Assembly (NCBI GenBank): GCA_937920335.1
Contig: CALGUT010000637.1
Location: forward strand, 1-6,132
Length of the DNA: 6,132 nt
Direction: 5' to 3'
DNA from: an uncultured Opitutales bacterium
GTDB lineage: Bacteria; Verrucomicrobiota; Verrucomicrobiia; Opitutales; UBA2995
This document shows, one piece after another, positions 1 through 6,132 of the stretch. Positions within the stretch are counted from its first letter, which is position 1. Each line of letters opens with the position of its first letter. A program made the translations under genes and the position numbers. The notes beneath the pieces are model-generated. The model was not told the origin of the DNA. It ran no database searches and worked only from the letters and a program-made list of their open reading frames with translations.

Positions 1-529
1 TTTCTAAATCGGGACCGGCAACTCTAGAGTAGATACGTTGAGGCACCTCTCCAGTGACCTGGAAAGAAGCGATAAGAATTTCGTCACCGGTTCCAACCGC
101 TGCCCTAACAGATAGGTTAGTTAGTTTCCCAGAAGCTGGTTCAGCAGGATCCGCGAACTCATATACTTCAACATTGGCGAAACCGGTCGTATCACCAACT
201 CCTCTTACCACGACTGAATATAAACCGTCTTCTGTCAGATTAGCTACAAGAGCCGGGTCGACTTCAAAAGCTGGTTGAAAATTGATATCGGTAATCGGAG
301 CCAACTCAGCTTCGTCATCTCTCCAATTATCATTCTCCTTTATGGGAGTGTTATTTCCAATCTTGAACAACTGCATCGTAGGATCAGCCAAGAAATTAGG
401 GATACCCGCTGCTTCTAAATCAGGTCCCGCAACACGAGCGTAAATTCTAAGTGGGCCACCCTTCACTTCAAAAGAAGCGATAAGAATTTCGTCGCCAGTC
501 CCGACCAATGCACGGGTTGACAGATTAGT
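1..529 (-). repeat. Tandem 136-aa (about 408 bp) module within the FN3 protein
   Basis: Copy 1 covers 122-529 (residues 297-432) and copy 2 begins at 121 and is cut by the window edge. Over the first 39 aligned residues 32 are identical, with a one-codon insertion in copy 2. At the DNA level, 23 bases at 63-85 are identical to 471-493 (offset 408). After the inserted codon the match resumes with offset 411 (for example 2-10 against 413-421). The copies are tandem and in frame, so this is a protein-domain duplication rather than a mobile repeat. Confidence 0.85.
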
Positions 530-1417
530 GAAACGAGCCGTAGCCGCAGAAGACGTTACTTCAGCTGATTCGTCGCTGTATAAAGACCAGGAAGGGCCTC
601 GTGTAGCAAGCACACGGTAAAAATAAGACGCTCCGGATGCGATACCAGTCGTGTCATCGAACCCTGAAACTCCAGCAGCTACTTCTCCAACAAGACCCCA
701 AGCGCCATCGGCACCCGTCTTTCTTTCAATACGGAAACCGTCTTCATCGCTAGAAGCATCAGTCCATGAAACGATAATCTTTCCAGGTCCGTCCGCAACA
801 CCCGCCACTCCGGTTGGAGTCGCTGGAGCGGTTCCAGGAGTTACCAAACCGGCGATTCCATCGTCAGCAGATGAACTTCCACCAGTAGGGAAAAGAACCG
901 TAGCATCAGTAGTCGCAAAGACCAAATCATGAGCGGTCGTTCCATCCTCCGGAGTCACCCATGGATCTGTCCCATCTGGCGTTCCGGACTCAATTCGAAA
1001 CATACCATAAGGAACTGCTTCCGCAGAAGCCGGTGGATCGGTCAAAGCCAAGGTAGGAAAGAAATAAACCGCGAGAGGGTCGTCCTGTGCCCAATCTCCC
1101 GAAAGAGCTACAGCACCAGTGCTTCCCAAAAACGTTCCTGGCGTGTTTCCTCCGCCAGACGCGATGTCCCATGCTCCGACAAGATAATCATCTCCCTCGA
1201 GCAAGGTGCCGCTTGGCCCAGAAAACCCTTCAGTTCCGGTATCTGCTACCAAGGCCAAGACTCCAGTCACTGCCATCTCTACTCCGCCTGGATCCTTCAG
1301 CTTTTCAGCAGTAACATTGATTGTAACTGACCCAGAAAGCTGGCCGAGAGAGAGCGCCAGTCCGAGAACGGACAGTAGGCTTAATCTTAATTTCTTGTTG
1401 CTCATAAAATTTGTCAT
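1..1417 (-). CDS. Secreted modular protein with FN3 domain and verrucomicrobial repeat module (3' end off window)
   Basis: The frame is open without a stop from the ATG at 1417 to the left edge: 472 codons, C-terminus missing. Residues 1-30 form a signal peptide (basic MSNKKLRLS, then the hydrophobic stretch LLSVLGLALSL), so export is expected. Residues about 31-190 are an acidic, Gly/Thr-rich domain I cannot name, with the segments VLALVADTGTEGF, GDDYLVGAWDI and LAVYFFPTL. Residues about 199-291 are a fibronectin type III domain (PTGVAGVADGPGKIIVSW, DEDGFRIERK, SYFYRVLA). From 297 a 136-residue module begins (TNLSTRALVGTGDEILIASF, RVAGPDLEAAG, LADPTMQLF, ENDNW, GLYSVVVRGVGDTTG), and a second copy starts at 433. 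This module type is, from memory, frequent in large exported verrucomicrobial proteins. Its function is unknown; surface attachment or a structural role is inference. An alternative in-frame ATG lies at 1405 and would give a neater signal peptide. It sits 46 nt after the TIGR02597-type gene, probably in the same transcript. Confidence 0.85.
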   Translation of the reverse strand, partial: MTNFMSNKKLRLSLLSVLGLALSLGQLSGSVTINVTAEKLKDPGGVEMAVTGVLALVADTGTEGFSGPSGTLLEGDDYLVGAWDIASGGGNTPGTFLGSTGAVALSGDWAQDDPLAVYFFPTLALTDPPASAEAVPYGMFRIESGTPDGTDPWVTPEDGTTAHDLVFATTDATVLFPTGGSSSADDGIAGLVTPGTAPATPTGVAGVADGPGKIIVSWTDASSDEDGFRIERKTGADGAWGLVGEVAAGVSGFDDTTGIASGASYFYRVLATRGPSWSLYSDESAEVTSSAATARFTNLSTRALVGTGDEILIASFEVKGGPLRIYARVAGPDLEAAGIPNFLADPTMQLFKIGNNTPIKENDNWRDDEAELAPITDINFQPAFEVDPALVANLTEDGLYSVVVRGVGDTTGFANVEVYEFADPAEPASGKLTNLSVRAAVGTGDEILIASFQVTGEVPQRIYSRVAGPDLE

Positions 1418-1430
1418 TGGGGGCTAATTA

Positions 1431-1436
1431 TCACCT
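1431..1436 (-). promoter_or_regulatory. Possible ribosome binding site for the FN3 protein
   Basis: The minus strand reads AGGTGA here, 13 nt before the ATG at 1417 and 25 nt before the ATG at 1405. The spacing is long for a Shine-Dalgarno site, but it is the only candidate in the 46-nt gap and slightly favours the upstream ATG. Confidence 0.3.
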
Positions 1437-1463
1437 GCGAGTTGATATTGAATGTAATGAGAT

Positions 1464-2495
1464 TTAATTTCCGTAGTTAGGAAGATTGCCCCAATCGATT
1501 TCTTCGAGGTTTCCTCCGGAGGCTTTACGAACGATAAAACCGAGACCTGGGGTAAAAATCGGGTCGTCACCAACATCTGCATCAACTCCATCCTTTATCC
1601 ATTTCGCTCCGTCCCACGAGTAAACAGTCGCTGTGCTTGAAAGTCTATTTTGCTGCGCTACGCTATTATCCCAGATCAATAGCTCATCTCCAGTCTCGAA
1701 AGCTGAAGCCAGTCCAGACTCATTGAGCGTCATCTCAATCGGACGCTGAAGCCCAATCGGATTATCCTGTTTCTCTGAATCTCCAAGGACAACTGGAAGC
1801 GTTAAACCTCCCATAACCACTTCACCTGTGAATGTAACAACCGTGCTGGCTGCGATATTATTCCGGAGAATAAAATACGAATCAGGAGCTAAAACAGCGG
1901 AACCAAAATCCTGATCCAAGGGAGCTCCGACTTTCCGCCACGCATCATTCGAGAAATAATAAGTGGCTTCCGATGCATTATTAATTCCGATGTCTACTGC
2001 AGGAATAAATACCTCTGAATCTCTGGATCCTGCTGAAGCTGAGGCATGAACTCCAGAACCACTCGGAAAAAGGGTATCAAGTGTAAGGTAAGGATGGATT
2101 GAAAAACTGTCAGCTACTGCAGGCCCATCGACCAGTAGGGATCCATCTCCTACATCAATCGTGATCGCGTTAGCGGAATTGCCAGTGATCTCACCGTAGG
2201 CACCCTCGATATCTCCGCTTCTTACAAACGCGTAAAAACCGCTTGCCCAATCGTCGGCACCCCATCCAGGAGAACCTTCAGCGGTGATCGTCGTCGCTCC
2301 AACCTCAGCAATAACGCCGTTGAATACAGCAGGTTGTTTCAAAGGTATCGATATCAACGTATCAGAATTACCGAGTGCAGTCACCTGAATGACTCCCACA
2401 GGATTCGTGGTCGCCTCGATTCCAAATGAATTCACAGACGTTAACCCTGCCAAAAGTGCAAGGAGGGGCATGCGGGATAGATTAGCTAATCTCAT
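1464..2495 (-). CDS. TIGR02597-type exported protein of unknown function
   Basis: A complete 343-aa protein. Residues 1-25 look like a signal peptide (MRLANLSRMPLLALLAGL, then small residues near SVNSFG-IEA), so export is likely. The mature part opens with TTNPVGVIQVTALGNSDTLI and SIPLKQPAVFNGVIAEV. It continues with TITAEGSPGW, FYAFVRSGDIEGAYGEITG, SFSIHPYLTLDTLF, YYFSNDAWRKVG, DSYFILRNN and a C-terminal VYSWDGAKWIKDG then GLGFIVRK. This order matches, from memory, the TIGR02597 family, which is expanded as paralogues in Verrucomicrobiota; no activity is known. I see no catalytic motif, membrane span or sorting signal after the signal peptide. The frame can be extended upstream to a TTG at 2555, but that would bury the signal peptide behind a charged tail, so the ATG at 2495 is preferred; a third ATG at 2471 is possible. 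No clear Shine-Dalgarno precedes any of them. Confidence 0.85.
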   Translation of the reverse strand: MRLANLSRMPLLALLAGLTSVNSFGIEATTNPVGVIQVTALGNSDTLISIPLKQPAVFNGVIAEVGATTITAEGSPGWGADDWASGFYAFVRSGDIEGAYGEITGNSANAITIDVGDGSLLVDGPAVADSFSIHPYLTLDTLFPSGSGVHASASAGSRDSEVFIPAVDIGINNASEATYYFSNDAWRKVGAPLDQDFGSAVLAPDSYFILRNNIAASTVVTFTGEVVMGGLTLPVVLGDSEKQDNPIGLQRPIEMTLNESGLASAFETGDELLIWDNSVAQQNRLSSTATVYSWDGAKWIKDGVDADVGDDPIFTPGLGFIVRKASGGNLEEIDWGNLPNYGN

Positions 2496-2505
2496 AATTT
2501 CTACA

Positions 2506-2534
2506 GATATACGGTTACTCTTGGTAATATGCAA
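2506..2534 (-). promoter_or_regulatory. Weak sigma70-like promoter candidate before the TIGR02597-type gene
   Basis: On the minus strand TTGCAT (2534-2529) is followed after exactly 17 nt by TATATC (2511-2506). The -35 box matches the consensus at 3 of 6 positions and the -10 box at 4 of 6. The -10 box ends 10 nt before the ATG at 2495, so a transcript from it would have almost no leader. That fits the missing Shine-Dalgarno, but such a match is easy to get by chance in AT-rich DNA. Confidence 0.2.
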
Positions 2535-2679
2535 CAGTTTAAGCCTTTTCGGCAATTATTTTGTGGGACTGAACTCTGAACGTTTTTTTTTCAAAGACTG
2601 ATAAATTTAAACCAGACTGGCGACTAAATTGCCTCAATTACGACTCCTTCGTCAGAACTGAAACTTCTTGACTAAAAAT

Positions 2680-4272
2680 TTACTTCGAAGTTCCAAGCTC
2701 ATCTTTCAAAAGCTTATATTCGGCGGCATCCAATAGTGCTTCTAGACTAGCCGCTACAATATTGTCACTGGCTCCCACGGTTCCCCAGATATCCTGACCA
2801 TCACTGGACTCTATAAACACACGAGTCTGAGCATCTACTCCATTTTCCGACTCTAGTATCCGCACCTTAAAATCCCGCAGTTCAACTTCATTGATCGCCG
2901 GATAATCCCCCGCCAACGCAAACTTGATAGCCTTGTAAAGAGCGCTAACCGGGCCGGTCGACTCTGCAACGCAATGATGAACAACTCCTTTCACGTCAAC
3001 TTTCACCGTCGCCTCTGAAACAACTGATTGATTGTCATCTCGACGCCCTTCGATCACGCGGTAACCGTCCAAGGAAAAGAAAGGCGTATGGTGATTCAAA
3101 AACTTAGACAAGAGTAGCTTAAAGGACGCATCAGCAGCCTCATACTCGTACCCCTTATGCTCGAGGTCTTTTAACTGATCTAAAAAAGCCTTCATTTCGG
3201 GAGATTTCTCTTCGACATCCATCCCCAGCTCCTTGGCCTTCATCATTAAACTACTCCGACCCGACATATCCGAAATTAGGATCCGCTGCCTATTACCAAC
3301 CTCTTCAGGGCGTATATGCTCGTAGCTTCTGGCGACTTTGAGCGCAGCATTGGCATGCACCCCTCCTTTATGGGCAAACGATGACGAACCAACAAACGGA
3401 GCGCGATTATCCGATCTCACGTTCGCGAGGTCATCAATGTAAAGCGATAAGTCACGAAGCTCGTTTAACCGCTCCCTGCAATTCATGTCACGGTCCATTT
3501 TAAGTACAAGATTGGGAATGATCGTAGTCAAATTCGCGTTACCATTCCTTTCGCCATAGCCATTCATCGTACCCTGGACCATAGTGGCGCCCACTTCGAT
3601 ACCCGCCAAACTCACTGCAACTCCTACGCCAGAATCATTATGACAATGCACTCCTACCGGACAATTCGGGAATTTCTCAACCACAGTTTTCGTAATCGCT
3701 TCCACTTCAGAAACCAACTTTCCACCATTCGTGTCACAAAGCACTAAGTACTGAGCTCCACCCTCTACGGCGGCCTTCAGGGTTTGTAGGGCATATTCGG
3801 GATTGTCCACGTAACCATCATAAAAGTGCTCCGCATCATAAATGACTTCCCGGCCTGCATCCCTGAGAAAGCGCACGGAATCTGCGATCATTGACAGATT
3901 TTCCTCTGCGGTCGTCCTTATTACGTCCGTTACGTGCAACAACCAGGTCTTACCAAAAATGGTAACCACCTCTGTATGGGCATCCAAAAGAAGCTTTAAC
4001 TGTGGATCTTCTTCTGCCTTGAGATTCGCGCGCCGAGTTGAACCAAATGCTGCCACCTTTGCGTGCTTTAGTTTTACCGACTTCACATCCTCAAAGAAAG
4101 CCATGTCTCGCGGATTGGACCCTGGCCATCCACCTTCTATGTAATCGACACCAAATTGATCCAATTTCTGGGTAATAAGAATTTTGTCAGTCGCTGAAAA
4201 CGAAATGCCTTCCCCCTGAGTACCATCTCTCAAGGTTGTGTCATAAATTAGAACAGGGGTTTCTTTACTCAT
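2680..4272 (-). CDS. cimA: (R)-citramalate synthase, TIGR00977 type
   Basis: Predicted to condense pyruvate with acetyl-CoA to (R)-citramalate, the first step of the threonine-independent route to 2-oxobutyrate and isoleucine. The product is 530 aa, normal for this subfamily. Residues 1 to about 275 are the HMGL-like TIM barrel. It has YDTTLRDGTQGEG near the N-terminus (R15, D16, metal-binding D11), then VDYIEGGWPGSNPRD (43-56), the metal-binding pair in VHCHND (H209, H211), and NGYGERNGNANL (237-248). The linker carries HKGGVHANA (301-309). Residues about 400-525 form the LeuA-type C-terminal regulatory domain, which in related citramalate synthases binds isoleucine for feedback inhibition. 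The IEGGWPGSNP signature separates this subfamily from 2-isopropylmalate synthase and homocitrate synthase; assignment of substrate is by family. It starts 20 nt after thrC, with no evident Shine-Dalgarno, and is the last gene of the cluster in this window. Confidence 0.93.
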   Translation of the reverse strand: MSKETPVLIYDTTLRDGTQGEGISFSATDKILITQKLDQFGVDYIEGGWPGSNPRDMAFFEDVKSVKLKHAKVAAFGSTRRANLKAEEDPQLKLLLDAHTEVVTIFGKTWLLHVTDVIRTTAEENLSMIADSVRFLRDAGREVIYDAEHFYDGYVDNPEYALQTLKAAVEGGAQYLVLCDTNGGKLVSEVEAITKTVVEKFPNCPVGVHCHNDSGVGVAVSLAGIEVGATMVQGTMNGYGERNGNANLTTIIPNLVLKMDRDMNCRERLNELRDLSLYIDDLANVRSDNRAPFVGSSSFAHKGGVHANAALKVARSYEHIRPEEVGNRQRILISDMSGRSSLMMKAKELGMDVEEKSPEMKAFLDQLKDLEHKGYEYEAADASFKLLLSKFLNHHTPFFSLDGYRVIEGRRDDNQSVVSEATVKVDVKGVVHHCVAESTGPVSALYKAIKFALAGDYPAINEVELRDFKVRILESENGVDAQTRVFIESSDGQDIWGTVGASDNIVAASLEALLDAAEYKLLKDELGTSK

Positions 4273-4292
4273 AAATCTGAACCGGTTTCTGG

Positions 4293-5654
4293 CTAACTGT
4301 GCTTCTCAATAAAGGATTCCACGGCATCCTTAACGGATGCAATCTTATGTTTGACGACGTTTCTCGACTTCAAAATTTCCAGGCTTGGGTGCTTAGGCAC
4401 AACTCCGAGGCATTTTTCGATGGTATCTGGAAACTTCGCTGGATGCGCAGTCGCCAAAACCACCTGAGGACTCATGTCTCCACTCAATACGTCTGTCATC
4501 CCACAAGCAGTATGTGGATCGGCGATATATCCGTATTTTTCGAAAACAACTTTGATGATCGTTTCAATCTCTCTGTCATCTGTTCGGCTACTTGAAAAAG
4601 AACTGCGATCAAAATCAGAAAACTGATACGCGCCTGAATCCTTGAAGGAGCCCATGATTTCTCTGACCTTTTCCGCGTCTGAATTTTCAGCGAAGTACAA
4701 AAACCGCTCAAAATTCGACGCGACCTGAATATCCATTGAAGGAGCCAAACTGGGCTCAACTGATGAGACTTGGTAGTTTCCCGATGAAAATAGCCTATGA
4801 AGGATGTCGTTCTGATTCGTAGCGACCCGGAATGATCGAATGGGCAAGCCCATCTGCTGCACCATCCAACCGGCCAGCACATTACCAAAGTTTCCTGTAG
4901 GTACTACGAACTCAACGCTTTCTCTACTACTCTCCGGAAGTTTCCAAAAGGAATAGATATAATAGACACACTGAGCCAATACGCGGGCCAGGTTGATTGA
5001 ATTTACGGCAGAAAGATTAAAACCAGTACGGAAGTTCTGATCTGCAAAGATCTCTTTCAGCACGCGCTGGGTATCATCAAAACTTCCTTCGATCGCCAAA
5101 GGAAAGACATTGTCAGCCTCCGTGCAGGTCATCTGACGCTCCTGTAAAGGCGCAACCCTTCCGTCTGGATAGAGAATAAATATATTTACCCCGGACTTCC
5201 CAAGCAACCCATGGATTGCGGCAGCGCCCGTGTCACCCGACGTGGCACCCAGCACATTTATACCCTTCCCCGTTGTCTGAATTTGGTGCTCGTAGAGATT
5301 ACCTAATAATTGGAGAGCAAAGTCCTTAAATGCGAGCGTGGGTCCATGGAAAAGTTCCAACACCCAAAACTCGTTGTCCAACTGCTTCAACGGAGCTCGA
5401 TCAGCATGCGTAAAACCTGAATAGGATTTCTCAATCAACCCCCTCAAAATCTCAGAATCGATGTCCGTAGCAAAGTGTTTGAAAAACTCGAAACAGGTCT
5501 CTTCATAATTGAGGTCCTTCCAACTGAGAAGGTCACTCGAAAGATCAGGCATTGCTTCCGGGACATACAGTCCACCATCAGGCGCTAGTCCGATTGCAAC
5601 TGCTTCCGAAAAACTTACCGCCTCCGACAGGCCTCGTGTGCTGACAAACTTCAT
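4293..5654 (-). CDS. thrC: Threonine synthase
   Basis: PLP-dependent enzyme converting O-phospho-L-homoserine to L-threonine and phosphate, the last step of threonine synthesis, in the cytoplasm. The protein is 453 aa, close to the E. coli/yeast-type enzymes. The N-terminus MKFVSTRG and GLAPDGGLYVPE are typical. FHGPTLAFKDFALQLLG contains the expected PLP-binding lysine (K110). GATSGDTGAAA (136-146) and VPTGNFGN (251-258) form the cofactor phosphate and ring contacts, and NSINLARVLAQ (218-228) and SMDIQVASNFERFLY (306-320) are further family motifs. All key residues are present. The ATG at 5654 is chosen over a TTG at 5660, because the family begins with MKFVSTRG. That ATG lies only 2 nt after the lysC stop (TGA-GG-ATG), and no separate Shine-Dalgarno stands at normal spacing, so translation is probably coupled to lysC. 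Confidence 0.96.
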   Translation of the reverse strand: MKFVSTRGLSEAVSFSEAVAIGLAPDGGLYVPEAMPDLSSDLLSWKDLNYEETCFEFFKHFATDIDSEILRGLIEKSYSGFTHADRAPLKQLDNEFWVLELFHGPTLAFKDFALQLLGNLYEHQIQTTGKGINVLGATSGDTGAAAIHGLLGKSGVNIFILYPDGRVAPLQERQMTCTEADNVFPLAIEGSFDDTQRVLKEIFADQNFRTGFNLSAVNSINLARVLAQCVYYIYSFWKLPESSRESVEFVVPTGNFGNVLAGWMVQQMGLPIRSFRVATNQNDILHRLFSSGNYQVSSVEPSLAPSMDIQVASNFERFLYFAENSDAEKVREIMGSFKDSGAYQFSDFDRSSFSSSRTDDREIETIIKVVFEKYGYIADPHTACGMTDVLSGDMSPQVVLATAHPAKFPDTIEKCLGVVPKHPSLEILKSRNVVKHKIASVKDAVESFIEKHS

Positions 5655-5656
5655 CC

Positions 5657-6132
5657 TCAAGCCCGATCCAGACCAAACGCCTTATGAGCCAATTGAGCTC
5701 CCAAATCGGCATGCTCCAAATCAATCGCGACTGAAATCTTTATTTCGGACGTACCGATGAGCTGAATATTGATACCACCCTCAGCCAGAGTTTCAAATAA
5801 TGACGCGGCGACGCCCGAGTGACTCCGCATTCCGACTCCTACGACCGACAACTTCGCAATATCAGTTGAAGAAGTGAGAGAACCTCCCAACTCCTTGAAG
5901 ACTCGATTCACAACGCCCTCTGCTTTCAGTGTATCGTCCTTGGGAATGGTAAACGTCATATTCGCTTTTCCTTCCCGGCCAATGTTCTGAACGATCATAT
6001 CCACAAGCACGTTGGCTTCAGCCAGAGCGGAAAAAAGCTTTGCCGCGGTTCCTGGCTCATCCGGGAGATCACTCACCACGATCAACGTTTGACTCTTATC
6101 TACTGCGACTCCTCGAACGAGAACGTCTTCCA
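5657..6132 (-). CDS. lysC: Aspartate kinase, C-terminal regulatory part (5' end off window)
   Basis: The last 157 residues of an aspartokinase, which phosphorylates aspartate at the entry to the lysine, methionine and threonine pathways. The frame stays open to the right edge and begins EDVLVRGVAVDKSQTLIVV, so the catalytic kinase domain lies outside. The first ACT domain spans about residues 15-82 of the visible part (SDLPDEPGTAAKLFSALAEA, VDMIVQNIG, ANMTFTIPK). The second spans about 91-155 (VVGVGMRSHSGVAASLFETL, GINIQLIG, TSEIKISVAID). In the family this tandem ACT unit binds lysine and/or threonine for feedback inhibition. Both domains look intact. An apparent internal start near 6085 is a TTG leucine codon inside the first ACT domain and is not a gene start. 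The stop is 2 nt before the thrC ATG. Confidence 0.95.
   Translation of the reverse strand, partial: EDVLVRGVAVDKSQTLIVVSDLPDEPGTAAKLFSALAEANVLVDMIVQNIGREGKANMTFTIPKDDTLKAEGVVNRVFKELGGSLTSSTDIAKLSVVGVGMRSHSGVAASLFETLAEGGINIQLIGTSEIKISVAIDLEHADLGAQLAHKAFGLDRA

Noticed and set aside
990..1172. A 60-codon minus-strand frame starting MGHRVWRRKHARN
   Set aside because: It is a different reading frame inside the FN3 protein gene, with no domain and no initiation signal.
54..1427. Several plus-strand open frames of 70-130 codons (54-278, 651-932, 929-1330, 1087-1314, 1206-1427)
   Set aside because: They overlap each other and lie opposite the long minus-strand frame that has a signal peptide, an FN3 domain and in-frame repeats. 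Their translations are Ser/Arg/Pro-rich without recognisable domains, as expected of antisense shadows.
1654..1692. Similarity of ETGDELLIWD in the TIGR02597-type protein to GTGDEILIAS in the repeat module, as a shared domain
   Set aside because: The match is about seven residues and the flanking sequence does not align, so chance similarity of beta-strand sequence is more likely.
2583..2591. Run of nine T on the plus strand as the tail of a terminator
   Set aside because: It would serve plus-strand transcription, where no gene ends, and no GC-rich hairpin precedes it. On the minus strand it is a poly-A run; it may only be an AT-rich upstream element.
2621..2645. Inverted repeat AATTG-CCT-CAATT flanked by direct CGACT repeats, as a terminator for the lysC-thrC-cimA transcript
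   Set aside because: The stem is only 5 bp and AT-rich, and no U-tract follows it on the minus strand, so it does not support an intrinsic terminator call.
3842..4144. Plus-strand frame of 100 codons inside cimA, and similar frames inside thrC (4299-4595, 4496-4888 minus, 5509-5760)
   Set aside because: All lie within well-conserved enzyme genes in other frames and show no family motifs.
1..6132. A defence, mobile-element or CRISPR system
   Set aside because: There are no transposase, integrase, nuclease or repeat-spacer signatures on either strand; the genes are biosynthetic or encode exported structural-looking proteins.

Overview
All genes that can be supported read on the minus strand, so the biological order runs from the right edge to the left edge. 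The window is best explained as a piece of a Verrucomicrobiota chromosome, probably class Opitutae or a relative. The evidence is a secreted protein of the TIGR02597 type and a neighbouring protein with the 'VGTGDEILIASF...RVAGPDLE...LADPTMQLF...ENDNW' module; both families are, to my knowledge, largely verrucomicrobial. Base composition is moderate, and most starts lack a good Shine-Dalgarno sequence.

Right part (2680-6132): three tightly packed amino-acid biosynthesis genes. They are the 3' end of an aspartate kinase (lysC, two ACT domains, cut by the right edge), then threonine synthase (thrC, ATG only 2 nt after the lysC stop), then a citramalate synthase of the TIGR00977 type (cimA, 20 nt after thrC). 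Aspartate kinase and threonine synthase are the first and last steps from aspartate to threonine. Citramalate synthase begins the threonine-independent route to 2-oxobutyrate, the precursor of isoleucine. The cluster therefore joins threonine supply with an isoleucine route that does not consume threonine.

Middle (2496-2679): a 184-bp spacer with a run of nine T on the plus strand, a small AT-rich inverted repeat and a weak promoter-like element just before the next gene. I see no convincing terminator.

Left part (1-2495): two predicted exported proteins, probably co-transcribed (46 nt apart). The first is a complete 343-aa TIGR02597-type protein of unknown function. The second is a large modular protein that starts at about 1417 and runs open to the left edge (472 codons visible). 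It has a signal peptide, an uncharacterised N-terminal domain, a fibronectin type III domain, and then a 136-aa module repeated at least once. Because this frame has no stop inside the window it is easily missed; the short plus-strand frames that overlap it are shadows. The pair looks like a cell-surface or secreted system of unknown role, and is the least understood part of the window. I found no RNA genes, CRISPR arrays, insertion sequences or integration sites.
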